From NCBI RefSeq assembly GCF_027257175.1, contig NZ_JAPFGD010000003.1, positions 62,001 to 126,000 of the forward strand: a stretch of 64,000 nucleotides of DNA, in the 5' to 3' direction. The notes under the pieces are model-generated. The model was not told where the DNA came from, did not search any database, and saw only the letters and a list, made by a program, of their open reading frames with translations. Position numbers and translations under genes: made by a program. Shown here one piece after another: positions 47,609 through 57,541 of this stretch. The first letter of the stretch is position 1, and each line of letters opens with the position of its first letter. This stretch comes from Castellaniella sp. S9 (GTDB lineage: Bacteria; Pseudomonadota; Gammaproteobacteria; Burkholderiales; Burkholderiaceae_B).

Positions 47609-49834
47609 CGGCCCCGCGCCTCCCCGCATGGCCTGCTCCAGCACTGGCAGGCTGTCGGCGGCCGCGCTGCGCAAATTTTCCAGCCGGCGATGCATGTCGT
47701 CGTTGTGGGCGGCCGTGCCGCGCGTGGAGGCCAGCAAGGCCTCCACCGCCCTGGCGTGGTCGCTCAGATGATGGAACCCCATCTGCGATGCCGTGCCCGC
47801 CACCCGGTGGGCATAGCTGCGCAACGAGGCCGGGTCCTCGGTGTTCAAGCCGGCCGCCTGTGCGAACAGATCCCGCGCGGAACGGACACTTTGCCGGAAG
47901 CGGGTGCGGCCGATGTCCTGTTCCAGCTGCTTGAGGGCCGGCTCGACGCCGTCCCCATCGCCGCCATCCACTGCCGTGAGGACCATGGGCGAAAACACAA
48001 AAGGATCCTGCTTGCGCGCCCCGCGGTCGAAGCTCGCCGCCCACGCCAGGGCATACCGCAGTTGCTCGATGTAGAGCGGCTTTTGCAGGACGGCATCGAT
48101 GCCGACCTTCTTGCAAGCCAGCAGATTGTCCGAAATGATATTCCCGGTCAGGGCAATCACAATCAGCCTCGAAAAAACCGGGTCCGCCTGCGCCCGCAGG
48201 CGTGCCGCCAGATCGAAGCCGGACACATTGGGCATCATCAGGTCCAGCAGCAGCACATCGAGGTTGCGGTCCCTGACGGCCCGCACGATATCCTGCGTAT
48301 CATCCAGCACCACGGCCTCATGGCCGGATCGGATCAATAGCGCATGGGCCACCGTCAGGTTCAGCGGATCGTCATCCACCACGCCGACACGCAATGCCGC
48401 ATCCGCCTGGGGAATCAGCGTGTCCGCATGCACGGACACCGGCGACCCCTGGCGCAGTGGAACAGTGAACCAGAACGTGCTGCCCTGCCCCGGCCGGGTA
48501 TCCACACCAATGTGTCCGCCCATCGCCGTGACGAGCTGCTTGCAAATCGCCAAGCCGATGCCGGTTCCGGCCGGCTTCTGTGAACTGGTCTGGGAAAAAT
48601 ACTCGAAAAGCCTGCCGACGTCCTCGGGGGCGATCCCCGCGCCCCGGTCCCGGACTGCAAAGCGCAGGCGTTGGCCGTCCGCCGAGATGCGCACGGTGAT
48701 GATTCCGCCGCTTTCGGTGTACTTCAAGGCGTTGCCGGTCAGATTGGCCAACACCTGCAGGACGCGGCCCGGGTCGATGTCCACCCAGCGCGGCACCTTC
48801 CCCGACACCACCGTTTTCAGCCCGATGCCGCGTTGCGCCGCCCGTGGTTCGAGTTCGGCCTTGAGGGTGTCGAGCAGATCCCGCGGCGCCGTCGCGCGCA
48901 GCCGTATCGCCACCCCCACGGCTTCGTTTTTCAGATAATCCAGAAGGTCCGACAACACCGTCGTCAGCCGCTTGGTGGACTGCAGCATCAGCTGGGTATT
49001 GGCTTGTTGCGAGGGCGACTCCGCATCCAGCGCGAGGGTCTGCGCCAGGCCGGCCAGGCCATTCAATCCGTTGCTGACTTCGTGGCTGAACATGGCCAGG
49101 AAACGGGCCATCGATTCAGACGTGCGCTCGGCATGCTGCTTGGCCTTGCGCAATGCCTCCTCCCGTTCTTTCAGCAGCGTGATGTCGGCCCGGATACTGG
49201 TCACGCCGCCGGAACGGGTGCGCCGCTCGCTCAACTGGATCCATCGGCCGTTATCCAGATGCTGCTCGAAAAAGCCCTCGCCACGCTGATGGAACTCGAG
49301 GCGCCTCTTCAGCCAGTCATCGGCGTCGTCCCCATAGCGGAACTGGCCGCGCTGCAGCGCGGTTTTGGTGATCTCGGAGAATGTGATGCCGGCACGCAAT
49401 ATGTGCGCAATGGTCGGGTAGAGCTCGCCGTACTGGGGGTTGGCGATCAGCAGGCGATCGTCGGCGTCATACAAGACAAAAGCCTCGGGCAACGCATTGA
49501 TGCCTTCCTCGAGCCAGTTCAGATAGGTGGAGACCCGGTGCTCCCAGCGATGCAGGCGCGTGACGTGCAGCAGCACGCCCGCCCCCGGTTGTGTGACGAT
49601 GATCTGGACGACGCGCCGGCCGACGGCAAACGGCCGGCTTGGCGCACCGCCGTCTGCTTGCAGGGCCGCACGCAAGGATCCAGGCAGTCCGGACAGCGGC
49701 AAGGTCAGCGCCCGGCGGCGCGCGCCGGGCCTGGAGAGCGGACCCTCGAGACGCACGACCCCGTTTTCCAGCGTCCAGGCGTAGCCCGGAAGGGCGGTGG
49801 ACAGGGTGTAGGGCGCGGCGCGGGTGTCAGTCAT
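47585..49834 (-). CDS. Hybrid histidine kinase (PAS, HisKA, HATPase, receiver, Hpt)
   Basis: The 749-residue protein has no membrane helix. A PAS-7 type sensor spans about residues 103-225 (EGINALPEAFVLYDADDRLLIANPQY, read in parts). The phosphorylated His251 is in FSHEVSNGLNG, the ATPase has NLTGNALKYT and DRGAGIAPED, the receiver has Asp531 (VLLLDLMMPNVSG), and the Hpt has His676 (SYAHRVAGTASQMG). It is thus a cytoplasmic four-step phosphorelay kinase. Its 3' end overlaps the response regulator gene on the other strand. It lies behind the tRNA-Pro terminator. Confidence 0.92.
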   Translation of the reverse strand: MTDTRAAPYTLSTALPGYAWTLENGVVRLEGPLSRPGARRRALTLPLSGLPGSLRAALQADGGAPSRPFAVGRRVVQIIVTQPGAGVLLHVTRLHRWEHRVSTYLNWLEEGINALPEAFVLYDADDRLLIANPQYGELYPTIAHILRAGITFSEITKTALQRGQFRYGDDADDWLKRRLEFHQRGEGFFEQHLDNGRWIQLSERRTRSGGVTSIRADITLLKEREEALRKAKQHAERTSESMARFLAMFSHEVSNGLNGLAGLAQTLALDAESPSQQANTQLMLQSTKRLTTVLSDLLDYLKNEAVGVAIRLRATAPRDLLDTLKAELEPRAAQRGIGLKTVVSGKVPRWVDIDPGRVLQVLANLTGNALKYTESGGIITVRISADGQRLRFAVRDRGAGIAPEDVGRLFEYFSQTSSQKPAGTGIGLAICKQLVTAMGGHIGVDTRPGQGSTFWFTVPLRQGSPVSVHADTLIPQADAALRVGVVDDDPLNLTVAHALLIRSGHEAVVLDDTQDIVRAVRDRNLDVLLLDLMMPNVSGFDLAARLRAQADPVFSRLIVIALTGNIISDNLLACKKVGIDAVLQKPLYIEQLRYALAWAASFDRGARKQDPFVFSPMVLTAVDGGDGDGVEPALKQLEQDIGRTRFRQSVRSARDLFAQAAGLNTEDPASLRSYAHRVAGTASQMGFHHLSDHARAVEALLASTRGTAAHNDDMHRRLENLRSAAADSLPVLEQAMRGGAGPLSRRGRG

Positions 49835-49878
49835 GGCTCAGGTGTCCGGGCGCGAGCGCCATGGTGGCGGCCAACGGC

Positions 49879-49905
49879 AAAAAGCCCCGGATGGTCGGGG
49901 CTTTT
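49879..49905 (-). terminator. Rho-independent terminator of tRNA-Pro
   Basis: On the minus strand AAAAGCCCCG and CGGGGCTTTT form a 10-bp stem around ACCATC, continued by a fifth T. It lies 10 bases after the tRNA 3' end and separates the tRNA from the kinase gene on the same strand. Confidence 0.85.
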
Positions 49906-49915
49906 GCGGAAATAG

Positions 49916-49992
49916 TGGTCGGGGTGACATGATTCGAACATGCGACTCCTGCGTCCCGAACGCAGTACTCTACCAGGCTGAGCTACACCCCG
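49916..49992 (-). tRNA. tRNA-Pro(CGG)
   Basis: The 77-base gene reads CGGGGTGTAGCTCAGCCTGG at its 5' end, has the anticodon loop TTCGGGA (anticodon CGG), the T-loop GTTCGAATC and an encoded CCA. The acceptor stem pairs CGGGGTG with CACCCCG. The layout matches bacterial proline tRNA. The terminator follows at once. Confidence 0.95.
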
Positions 49993-50048
49993 ACGGTGCA
50001 TCGGACCCCTAGACAAGCACTGCCGCCCAAGGGTCTCGGGACTTGATT

Positions 50049-51014
50049 TCAGCGGTCTCGGTCGACCGCGAAAGAGCAAAATTCTACCAGAGTTTCACGG
50101 TATGCGGAATCCGGCAAGGCTTCCAGCGCCTGCAGGGCGATGGCCGCCTCGGCACGCGCGGCCTCGCGCGTGTAGGCCAGGGCGTCGGTGTTGTGGATGG
50201 CCTGGGCCACCGCCTGGAAATCCGCGGAGCCGGTGCGGATGGCCTCGCGCACCAGGTCACGCTGCGCCGGCGTGCCGACGTCCAGTACGCGGATCAGCGG
50301 CAGCGTGGGCTTGCCCTCGCGCAGATCATCGCCGACGTTCTTGCCCAGGGCCTCGGCGTCGCCGCTGTAGTCGAGCACGTCGTCGACCAGTTGGAAGGCG
50401 GTTCCAAGGTGCCGGCCGTAGGCCGCGGCGGCCTGTTCCTGCCGCGGCGTGGCGCCGGAAATGATGGCACCCACCTGGGCGGCCGCCTCGAAGAGCTTTG
50501 CGGTCTTGTAGCGCACCACCTGCATGTAACGGTCCAGCGAGACGTCCGGGTCGTGCACATTGAGCAGCTGCAGCACCTCGCCCTCGGCGATGATGGTCGT
50601 CGCCGCCGACAGCACCGCCATGGCGGACATGGAATTGGTCTCGACCATCATCTCGAACGAGCGCGAATACAGATAGTCGCCCACCAGCACGCTGGCGGCA
50701 TTGCCGAACACGGCATTGGCCGTGCCGCGGCCGCGGCGCATGTCGGACTCGTCGACCACGTCGTCGTGCAGCAGCGTGGCGGTGTGGATGAATTCCACCA
50801 CCGCCGCCAGGCGATGATGGTCGTCGCCGCGATAACCCAGGGCGCCCGCCACCAGCAACACCATGGCCGGGCGCATGCGCTTGCCGCCGGCGCCGACGAT
50901 GTAGTCGCCGATCGTGCGAATCAGGACGACATCGGAATCCAGACGCGCGCGAATCACGGCGTCGACCGACTGCATGTCGTCGGCGATGGGCGCGAACAGT
51001 TCAGAAAGTCTCAA
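50049..51014 (-). CDS. ispB: Octaprenyl diphosphate synthase (polyprenyl synthetase)
   Basis: The 321-residue enzyme makes the ubiquinone side chain by chain elongation of farnesyl diphosphate. The first aspartate-rich motif is LLHDDVVDESDMRRG and the second is FQLVDDVLDYSG; GGKRMRPAMVLL binds the substrate phosphate. The best start is a TTG at 51014 giving LRLSELFAPIADDM, as in related proteins, with GGG upstream; an in-frame TTG at 51059 is longer. Confidence 0.92.
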   Translation of the reverse strand: MRLSELFAPIADDMQSVDAVIRARLDSDVVLIRTIGDYIVGAGGKRMRPAMVLLVAGALGYRGDDHHRLAAVVEFIHTATLLHDDVVDESDMRRGRGTANAVFGNAASVLVGDYLYSRSFEMMVETNSMSAMAVLSAATTIIAEGEVLQLLNVHDPDVSLDRYMQVVRYKTAKLFEAAAQVGAIISGATPRQEQAAAAYGRHLGTAFQLVDDVLDYSGDAEALGKNVGDDLREGKPTLPLIRVLDVGTPAQRDLVREAIRTGSADFQAVAQAIHNTDALAYTREAARAEAAIALQALEALPDSAYRETLVEFCSFAVDRDR

Positions 51015-51100
51015 GGCAAACCCAGGGTCTGGAGGCGGGACCGCAAAACGCGGCCACAAAGACCCAGATTATACTTTCCAATCCAAATCAGGAGATTCCA

Positions 51101-51967
51101 TTGACCGATCCGCAATTGCGCCCGCTGCTCGAGAGCGCCCAGCGCGTGCTGGCCCAGCTCGAGGCCTGGCTGCCCCCCGCCCCGCCCCCCATCGACTGGT
51201 CGGCCCACGCCTACCGCTGGCGCCGCCGCGGCGCGCGCGGCTGGCTGGACGCGGTGACGCGCATCGCCCCCATGCACCTGGACGACCTGCAGCACGTCGA
51301 CCGGCAAAAGGCGATCATCGAGCGCAACACCCTGGCCTTCCTGCGCGGCAAGCCCGCCAACAACGTGCTGATGACCGGTGCGCGCGGCACGGGGAAAAGC
51401 TCGCTGGCGCGCGCGATGCTGGACGCCTACGGCCCGGAGGGCCTGCGCCTGATCGAGATCGACAAGTCGGACATGGGCGACATCGGCCAGATCATGGAAC
51501 TCATCACGGATCGGCCCGAACGCTACATCATCTTTTGCGACGACCTGTCCTTCGAGGAAGGCGAGCCCGGCTACAAGGCGCTGAAATCGGTCCTGGACGG
51601 CTCGGTGGCCGCGCCCGGCGACAACGTGCTGATCTACGCGACCTCCAACCGCCGCCACCTGATGCCCGAGTACATGCACGAAAATCTCGCCGCCCAGCAC
51701 CAGGCCGACGGCGAGATCCACCCCGGCGAGACCGTCGAGGAAAAGATCTCGCTGTCCGAGCGTTTCGGCCTGTGGCTGTCGTTCTATCCATTCAGCCAGG
51801 ACGACTATCTGGACATCGTCGGGCATTGGCTGGCGGCGCACGGCTGCAGCCCGGACAACGTCGCCCAGGCGCGCACCGAGGCGCTGCAGTGGGCCCTGGA
51901 ACGGGGATCGCGCTCGGGCCGGGTCGCCCGCCAGTTCGCGCGCGACTGGGCCGCCCGCCATGTCTAG
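51101..51967 (+). CDS. AAA+ ATPase of the DUF815 family
   Basis: The 288-residue protein has Walker A GARGTGKSS near residue 93, a Walker B-like region FCDDLSFEEGEPGYKALKS and sensor region IYATSNRRHLMPEYM. DUF815 proteins are conserved in proteobacteria but their function is not established. The start is a TTG with AGGAG 6 bases before it. The last 8 bases overlap the MutT-ThiE gene. Confidence 0.9.
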   Translation: MTDPQLRPLLESAQRVLAQLEAWLPPAPPPIDWSAHAYRWRRRGARGWLDAVTRIAPMHLDDLQHVDRQKAIIERNTLAFLRGKPANNVLMTGARGTGKSSLARAMLDAYGPEGLRLIEIDKSDMGDIGQIMELITDRPERYIIFCDDLSFEEGEPGYKALKSVLDGSVAAPGDNVLIYATSNRRHLMPEYMHENLAAQHQADGEIHPGETVEEKISLSERFGLWLSFYPFSQDDYLDIVGHWLAAHGCSPDNVAQARTEALQWALERGSRSGRVARQFARDWAARHV

Positions 51968-52997
51968 CGCCGATGGGCGCGCAGCACAGGCCGCCGAATC
52001 CCCGCCCGCCGGCGCCAAGCCCTACATCCGGGTGGCGGCCGGCCTGATCCTCGATGCCGGGGGGCGCCTGCTGCTGGGCCAACGCCCCAAGGGCAAGCCT
52101 TGGGAAGACTGGTGGGAACTGCCCGGCGGCAAGATCGAGCCCGGCGAGACCGTCCAGCAGGCGCTGGCGCGTGAACTCGACGAGGAGCTCGGCATCCACG
52201 CGACCCGGATCTATCCCTGGGTCACCCATGTCCACGAATACCCCAAGACCATCGTCGAACTGGCCTTCTGCCAGGTGACCGCCTGGGAGGGCGAGCCCCG
52301 CGGCCTGGAAAACCAGGCGCTGCTGTGGGTGGACCCCGGCGCCGTCCGCCTGGATGTCGCGGACCATCCCGTGGCGCCCAACGGCGGGTTCCTGCTCCCG
52401 GCCGCCACGCCGCCGCTGAAATGGCTGCGCCTGCCGATCCGCTACCGGATCAGCGCGATCGGCGGGCCAGAAGGCGTGGCCGACTGGCTGGACCGCCTGC
52501 GGGCGGACCTGGATGCCGGTCCCTGCCTGGTCCAGTTCAGGGAACCGGAATGGGCGGGCGACGAGGCCTCGCTGGCGGCCGCCTTCGAGGCTACGCTGGA
52601 CCTCTGCCGGCGGCGGGCGGCGCCCTGCCTGGTGAACAGCGCGCACCCGCGTGACTGGTGGGCGCGTGCCGGCGGCGTGCACTTGCGCGCGGCGGATGCG
52701 GCCGCCTTGGCGGCTGCGGACGAGCGCCCGGCGGGCCTGCTCGCGGTGTCGGCGCATGACGCCGGCGACCTGGCTCATGCGCGTGCGCTGGAGGCGGATT
52801 TCGCGGTCCTGGGACATGTGTTGGACACCCCCAGCCACGCTGGCGAAACGCCGCTGGGCTGGGCCGGATTCCAGGCGCTGGCCGCCACGGCCGGGCGACC
52901 GGTATTCGCCCTGGGCGGCCAATCCCTCCAGACGGCCGAGACCGCCCGCCGCCACGGCGCCCACGGCATCGCCGCCATACGCGGCGCGCTGGCCTGA
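51960..52997 (+). CDS. Nudix hydrolase fused to a ThiE-like domain (MutT-ThiE)
   Basis: The 345-residue protein has an N-terminal Nudix domain with the full box GGKIEPGETVQQALARELDEELGI (read in parts) and GQRPKGKPWEDWWELPGG, as in MutT, which clears 8-oxo-dGTP. A C-terminal TIM-barrel domain from about residue 160 resembles thiamine-phosphate synthase, with LVNSAHPRDWWARAGGVHL and PVFALGGQSLQTAETARRHGAHGIAAI. This two-domain form is common in beta- and gammaproteobacteria. The function of the second domain is uncertain. Confidence 0.88.
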   Translation: MSSADGRAAQAAESPPAGAKPYIRVAAGLILDAGGRLLLGQRPKGKPWEDWWELPGGKIEPGETVQQALARELDEELGIHATRIYPWVTHVHEYPKTIVELAFCQVTAWEGEPRGLENQALLWVDPGAVRLDVADHPVAPNGGFLLPAATPPLKWLRLPIRYRISAIGGPEGVADWLDRLRADLDAGPCLVQFREPEWAGDEASLAAAFEATLDLCRRRAAPCLVNSAHPRDWWARAGGVHLRAADAAALAAADERPAGLLAVSAHDAGDLAHARALEADFAVLGHVLDTPSHAGETPLGWAGFQALAATAGRPVFALGGQSLQTAETARRHGAHGIAAIRGALA

Positions 52998-53010
52998 GCC
53001 CGGCGACACA

Positions 53011-54456
53011 CTAGGATGCGTCGCCGGGATCCGGGTGTGGCAGGCCCGCCCAGCCGCCGCCCAGGGCGGCAATGAGCTGCACGGTGGCCTCCAGCCGCTG
53101 GGCCTCCAGGTCCAGCGCGGATTGCTCGGCCGACAGCGCGCTGGTCTGCGCCTGCACCACGCTCAGGTAGTCCACCAGGCCGGCCTCGTACTGGTTCGTG
53201 ATCTGGCGCAGGGTCTCGCGCGCGGCCGCCAGCGCGCGGGCCTGGGACGCCTGGGCGCGCGCCATGGCGCCGGTCTGCGCGAGGGCGTCCTCGACCTCGC
53301 GCACGGCCTCGAGCACGGTCTTGCGGTAGGCGGCGGCCTGGGCATCGTAGGCCGCGCGCGCCGACTCCAGCTCGGCGCGGCGCGCGCCGCCGTCGAACAA
53401 GGTCAGCGCCAGGGTGGGGCCGAGGGTCCAGAACCGTGCCGGCGCGCTCAGCCAGTCGACGAACTCGGCCGCGCGCCAGCCGGCCTGCGCGCCCAGGGTC
53501 AGGTCGGGAAACCATGCGGCTTCGGCCACGCCGATCTGTGCGTTGGCCTCGGCCACGCGTCGTTCGGACGCGGCCACGTCGGGCCGGCGCTCGAGCAGCG
53601 TCGAGGGCATGCCGGCGGGGACCTCGGGGACCTCGGGCACGCCGGCGCCCGCCGGCATGGTGAACGCCGCGGGGGTGCGTCCCAGCAACACGGCAATGGC
53701 GTTGACCTGCAGTTCGCGCTGCCAGCCCAGCCGGATCCGCTGGGTGCGCGCATTGTCCAGCTGCGCCGAGGCGGCGGCCACGTCGGCCGGCGAAGCCACG
53801 CCCGCCGCGTAGCGATTGCGGGTCATCCGCAAGGCGCGTTCGTATTCCGCGACCGTGCGATCCAGCAATCCGGCCTGCGCCTCGTTGGCCCGGACCGCGA
53901 AATAGGCCTGCGCCAGGGTGGATTGCATGCTCAGGCGCGCGGCGGCCAGGTCGGCCGCGCCGGCCGCCAACCCCGCCCGCCCGGCCTCGACGCCGCGGCG
54001 CACCTTGCCCCACAGGTCGGCCTCCCAGCTGACCGAGACCGAGGCGCCGTATTCATTGGAGGGATTGTCGGCCGTCGCATTGCCGCGGCCCGCGCGGGTG
54101 TATGTCCCCGAGGCGCCCACAGTCGGAAACAGGCCGGCGCGCGCACGATCGAGCGAGGCGCGCGCCTGCCGGTACTGGGCCTCGGCGATGGCGATGTCCA
54201 GGTTGCCGCCCGCCAGGGAGGCCATCATGCCGTCCAGGCCGGCATCGCCGAACATGCGCCACCAATCGGCATCCAGGCCCGCCCCGCCGGGCTGGGCGCG
54301 GCGCCACTGGCCCTCGGGCGCGTGCCGATACGCGGCGCCGACCTCGAGGGCGGGCCGCTGGTAGTCCGGACCCACGGCGCAAGCCGCCAGCAGCAGCGCG
54401 CAGGCGGCCGCCGGGACCGCCACGCGGGCACGATGCGCCAGGCTACGAACCCGCAT
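53011..54456 (-). CDS. RND efflux outer-membrane channel (NodT family lipoprotein)
   Basis: The 481-residue TolC-like protein begins with a lipoprotein signal (ALLLAACAVGPDYQRP, lipobox LAAC). Two repeats of the OEP type form the barrel and the long coiled-coil tunnel, for example the alanine-rich ALAQTGAMARAQASQAR stretch. It completes the pump encoded just upstream. Its start overlaps the second RND gene by 14 bases. Confidence 0.92.
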   Translation of the reverse strand: MRVRSLAHRARVAVPAAACALLLAACAVGPDYQRPALEVGAAYRHAPEGQWRRAQPGGAGLDADWWRMFGDAGLDGMMASLAGGNLDIAIAEAQYRQARASLDRARAGLFPTVGASGTYTRAGRGNATADNPSNEYGASVSVSWEADLWGKVRRGVEAGRAGLAAGAADLAAARLSMQSTLAQAYFAVRANEAQAGLLDRTVAEYERALRMTRNRYAAGVASPADVAAASAQLDNARTQRIRLGWQRELQVNAIAVLLGRTPAAFTMPAGAGVPEVPEVPAGMPSTLLERRPDVAASERRVAEANAQIGVAEAAWFPDLTLGAQAGWRAAEFVDWLSAPARFWTLGPTLALTLFDGGARRAELESARAAYDAQAAAYRKTVLEAVREVEDALAQTGAMARAQASQARALAAARETLRQITNQYEAGLVDYLSVVQAQTSALSAEQSALDLEAQRLEATVQLIAALGGGWAGLPHPDPGDAS

Positions 54457-57400
54457 GTCCCAGTTCCTGTTCCCGCCGGCGCCGACCACGTAGACGATCC
54501 ATATACAAATAAACGACCGGCGTAGTGTAGAGCGTGAGCACCTGGCTGACCAGCAAGCCGCCCAGGATGGTGAGGCCCAGGGGCTGGCGCATCTCGACCC
54601 CGGCGCCCGATGCCAGCACCAGCGGCAGCGCGCCCAGCATGGCCGACAGCGTCGTCATCATGATCGGCCGGAACCGCGCCAGGCAGGCCTCGTAGATCGC
54701 CTCGCGCGGATCCAGCCCGTCACGGCGCTGCGCCTGCAAGGCGAAGTCCACCATCATGATGGCGTTCTTCTTGACGATGCCGATCAGCAGGAACACGCCG
54801 ATCAGCGCAATCAGGGTGAATTCCATGCCGGCCATGCGCAGTGCCAGCAAGGCGCCCACGCCCGCCGAGGGCAGCGTCGACAGGATGGTGATGGGATGGA
54901 TGGTGCTCTCGTAGAGCATGCCCAGCACGATGTACATGGCCACCAGCGCGGCCAGCAGCATCAGCGGCTGCTGGGCGACGGCATCGCGCATCAGGCTGGA
55001 GCTCTGGTCCAACCCCGCCTGGACCAGATGGGTCGGCAGGTTGATGCGGGCGACCGCATCGTCGATCGCCTGCAGGGCCTCGTCCAGCGACACGCCCGGC
55101 GCCAGCCCGAAGGAAATCGAATCGGCGGCCAGCAGGCCCTGGTGATTGACCGAGCGCGGCGCATTGCCTTCGCCGATGCGCACGAACGCCGTCAGGGGCA
55201 CCGCCTCGCCGTCCGCGTTGATGACGTGCAGCGCGCGCAGCGAGCCGATGTCGCGCGCGTCGCGCGCCTCGACTCCCATCACGACGTGGTACTGGTTCAG
55301 CGCGCCGTAGATCACCGCCACCTGCCGCTGGCTGAAGGCATTGTTCAGCACGCCGGCCAGGTCGGACATCTCGATCCCCAGGCGGCGCGCGGCATCCCGG
55401 TCGACCTGGAGTTCGACGCGCCGCGCCTTGTCCTCGACATCCTGGTCCACGTCCACGAGTTGCGGCAAAGGGGCGATCGCATCGCGCACGCGCGGCATCC
55501 AGGTGGTCAGCGCCGACAGTTCGCTGCTCATCAACATGTAGCTGTACGAGCCCGAGCGCGACGAATGGCCGACAAAGATGTCCTGCTGCGGAACCAGGAA
55601 CATGCGCGCGCCCGGCACGTGCTCGAACCGGCCGCGCAGACGGTCGACGATCCGGCTGGCGGGCGCGCGCCCCGTCTCCAGGGGCTTGAGTTGGATCTGG
55701 ATGAAACTGGAATTGCTGCCGCCGCGTCCGCCGGCATATGCCGTGACGCTGTCCACGTCGGGATCGGCCAGCAGGATCTTGCGAAAGAAATCCAGCCGTG
55801 CCTGGGTCTGGTCGAACGACGTTCCGGTATCGACACGGAAGAACCCCATCAACTGGCCCGTGTCCTGCTGAGGAAAGAATCCCTTGGGAACACTGGCGTA
55901 CAGGAACACGTTCAGGCCGATCGTGGCCACCAGCAGGGCCAGGATCAGGCGCGGGCGGCCCAGCGACCAGCGCAGCGAGCGCCGGTAGCCCCGCCAGCAG
56001 GCATCGCCCAGGCGCCGCAAGGCGCGCATCGCGAGGTTGGGCCGCGCCTCGCGGCCTTCGTCCTCGGGGCGCAGCAGCCGCGCCGCCATGACCGGCGTGA
56101 GCGTGACCGAGATCAGCAGCGAGACCATGATCGCGGCCGACAAGGTCACGGCGAACTCCTTGAAGAGGCGCCCGACCAGGCCGCCCACCAGCCACAGCGG
56201 GATGAACACCGCGACCAGCGACAGGCTCATGGCCAGCACCGTGAAGCCGACCTCGCTCACGCCCCGCAGCGCGGCGCGACCCGGCCGCATGCCGCGCTCG
56301 ATGTGGCGCATGATGTTTTCCAGCACCACGATGGCATCGTCCACCACGAAGCCCGTGGCCACGATCAACGCCATCAAGGAGATCGTATTGAGCGTAAAGC
56401 CGAACCACCACATCAGGCTGAAGGTACTCAGCAACGAGGCCGGCACCGCGACGGCCGGGATCAGCGCGGCGCGCCAGTGTCCCAGGAAGGCCAGCACCAC
56501 CGCCACCACCAGGACGACGGCCAGCACCAGCGTCAATTCCGCCTCGTAGAGCGAGGCGCGGATGCTGGGCGTGCGGTCCTGCGCGATCGACAGCGTGACG
56601 CTGTCGGGCAGCAGCGCCTGCAAAGCGGGCAGCCGCTCGCGGATCGTGTCCACGGTGTCGATGATGTTGGCGTCGGTCTGGCGGCGAATGATCAGCAGCA
56701 CCGCGGGACGGTCGTTGAAGTAGCCCACCTGGTTGGTGTCCTCGACCGAATCCTCGACCCGCGCGACGTCCGACAAGCGCACGGGCCGCCCGTCGCGCCA
56801 GGCCACGATCAAATGGGCGTAGTCCGCCGCCCGGCTCAGTTGGCCCGCGGAGCCCACCTGCCACTGGAAGGCGCCGCGCTCGACCACGCCGCCGGGGCGC
56901 AGCGAGTTCACGTCGCGCAGCGCCTCGCGCACGGTGTCCAGCGGGATGCCCGCGGCCTCCAGCGCGCGCGGGTTCAGCGACACGCGCACCGCCGGCAGCG
57001 AACTGCCGCCGACGGTGACCTCGCCCACGCCGTTGATCTGCGCGAGCTTCTGCGCCAGCACGGTGGCCGCAAAGTCGTAGAGCTCGCCGCGCGTGGCGGT
57101 GCCCGAGGTCAGCGCCAGGGTCATGACCGGCGAGGACGAGGAATTGACCTTGTTGTAGGTCGGGCTGCCGCGCATCCCGGAGGGCAACAGTGGCCGCGCC
57201 GCGTTGATCGCCGCCTGCACGTCGCGCGCCGCGTCGTTGACGTCGCGATCCAGCTCGAACATCAACGAAATGCGCGTCGAGCCCTCGCTGTTGCGGGAAC
57301 TCATGTCGCTCAGGCCGGCGATCGAGCCCAGCGATTGCTCCAGGGGCATGGCCACGCTGGACGCCATGGTCTCGGGACTGGCGCCGGGCAGGGACGCCTG

Positions 57401-57541
57401 CACTGAAATCATGGGAAAGTCCACCTGGGGCAGCGGCGCCACCGCCAGGAAACGCAAGGCCAGCGCCCCTGCCAGCACCATGGCCAGGCACAGCAGGCTG
57501 GTGCCCACCGGCCGGCGCAGGAACAGGGCAAAGAACCTCAT
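54443..57541 (-). CDS. RND multidrug efflux permease (MdtC-like)
   Basis: This is a 1032-residue inner-membrane transporter of the HAE1 family, with 12 helices and two large periplasmic loops. [34 protein letters not shown] (read in parts) and the helix 4 segment [14 protein letters not shown], with the paired aspartates of the proton relay, are visible. It would pair with the MdtB-like subunit as in E. coli MdtABC, a heterotrimeric pump. ATGA overlap with the upstream RND gene. Confidence 0.92.
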   Translation of the reverse strand: MRFFALFLRRPVGTSLLCLAMVLAGALALRFLAVAPLPQVDFPMISVQASLPGASPETMASSVAMPLEQSLGSIAGLSDMSSRNSEGSTRISLMFELDRDVNDAARDVQAAINAARPLLPSGMRGSPTYNKVNSSSSPVMTLALTSGTATRGELYDFAATVLAQKLAQINGVGEVTVGGSSLPAVRVSLNPRALEAAGIPLDTVREALRDVNSLRPGGVVERGAFQWQVGSAGQLSRAADYAHLIVAWRDGRPVRLSDVARVEDSVEDTNQVGYFNDRPAVLLIIRRQTDANIIDTVDTIRERLPALQALLPDSVTLSIAQDRTPSIRASLYEAELTLVLAVVLVVAVVLAFLGHWRAALIPAVAVPASLLSTFSLMWWFGFTLNTISLMALIVATGFVVDDAIVVLENIMRHIERGMRPGRAALRGVSEVGFTVLAMSLSLVAVFIPLWLVGGLVGRLFKEFAVTLSAAIMVSLLISVTLTPVMAARLLRPEDEGREARPNLAMRALRRLGDACWRGYRRSLRWSLGRPRLILALLVATIGLNVFLYASVPKGFFPQQDTGQLMGFFRVDTGTSFDQTQARLDFFRKILLADPDVDSVTAYAGGRGGSNSSFIQIQLKPLETGRAPASRIVDRLRGRFEHVPGARMFLVPQQDIFVGHSSRSGSYSYMLMSSELSALTTWMPRVRDAIAPLPQLVDVDQDVEDKARRVELQVDRDAARRLGIEMSDLAGVLNNAFSQRQVAVIYGALNQYHVVMGVEARDARDIGSLRALHVINADGEAVPLTAFVRIGEGNAPRSVNHQGLLAADSISFGLAPGVSLDEALQAIDDAVARINLPTHLVQAGLDQSSSLMRDAVAQQPLMLLAALVAMYIVLGMLYESTIHPITILSTLPSAGVGALLALRMAGMEFTLIALIGVFLLIGIVKKNAIMMVDFALQAQRRDGLDPREAIYEACLARFRPIMMTTLSAMLGALPLVLASGAGVEMRQPLGLTILGGLLVSQVLTLYTTPVVYLYMDRLRGRRRREQELGHAGS

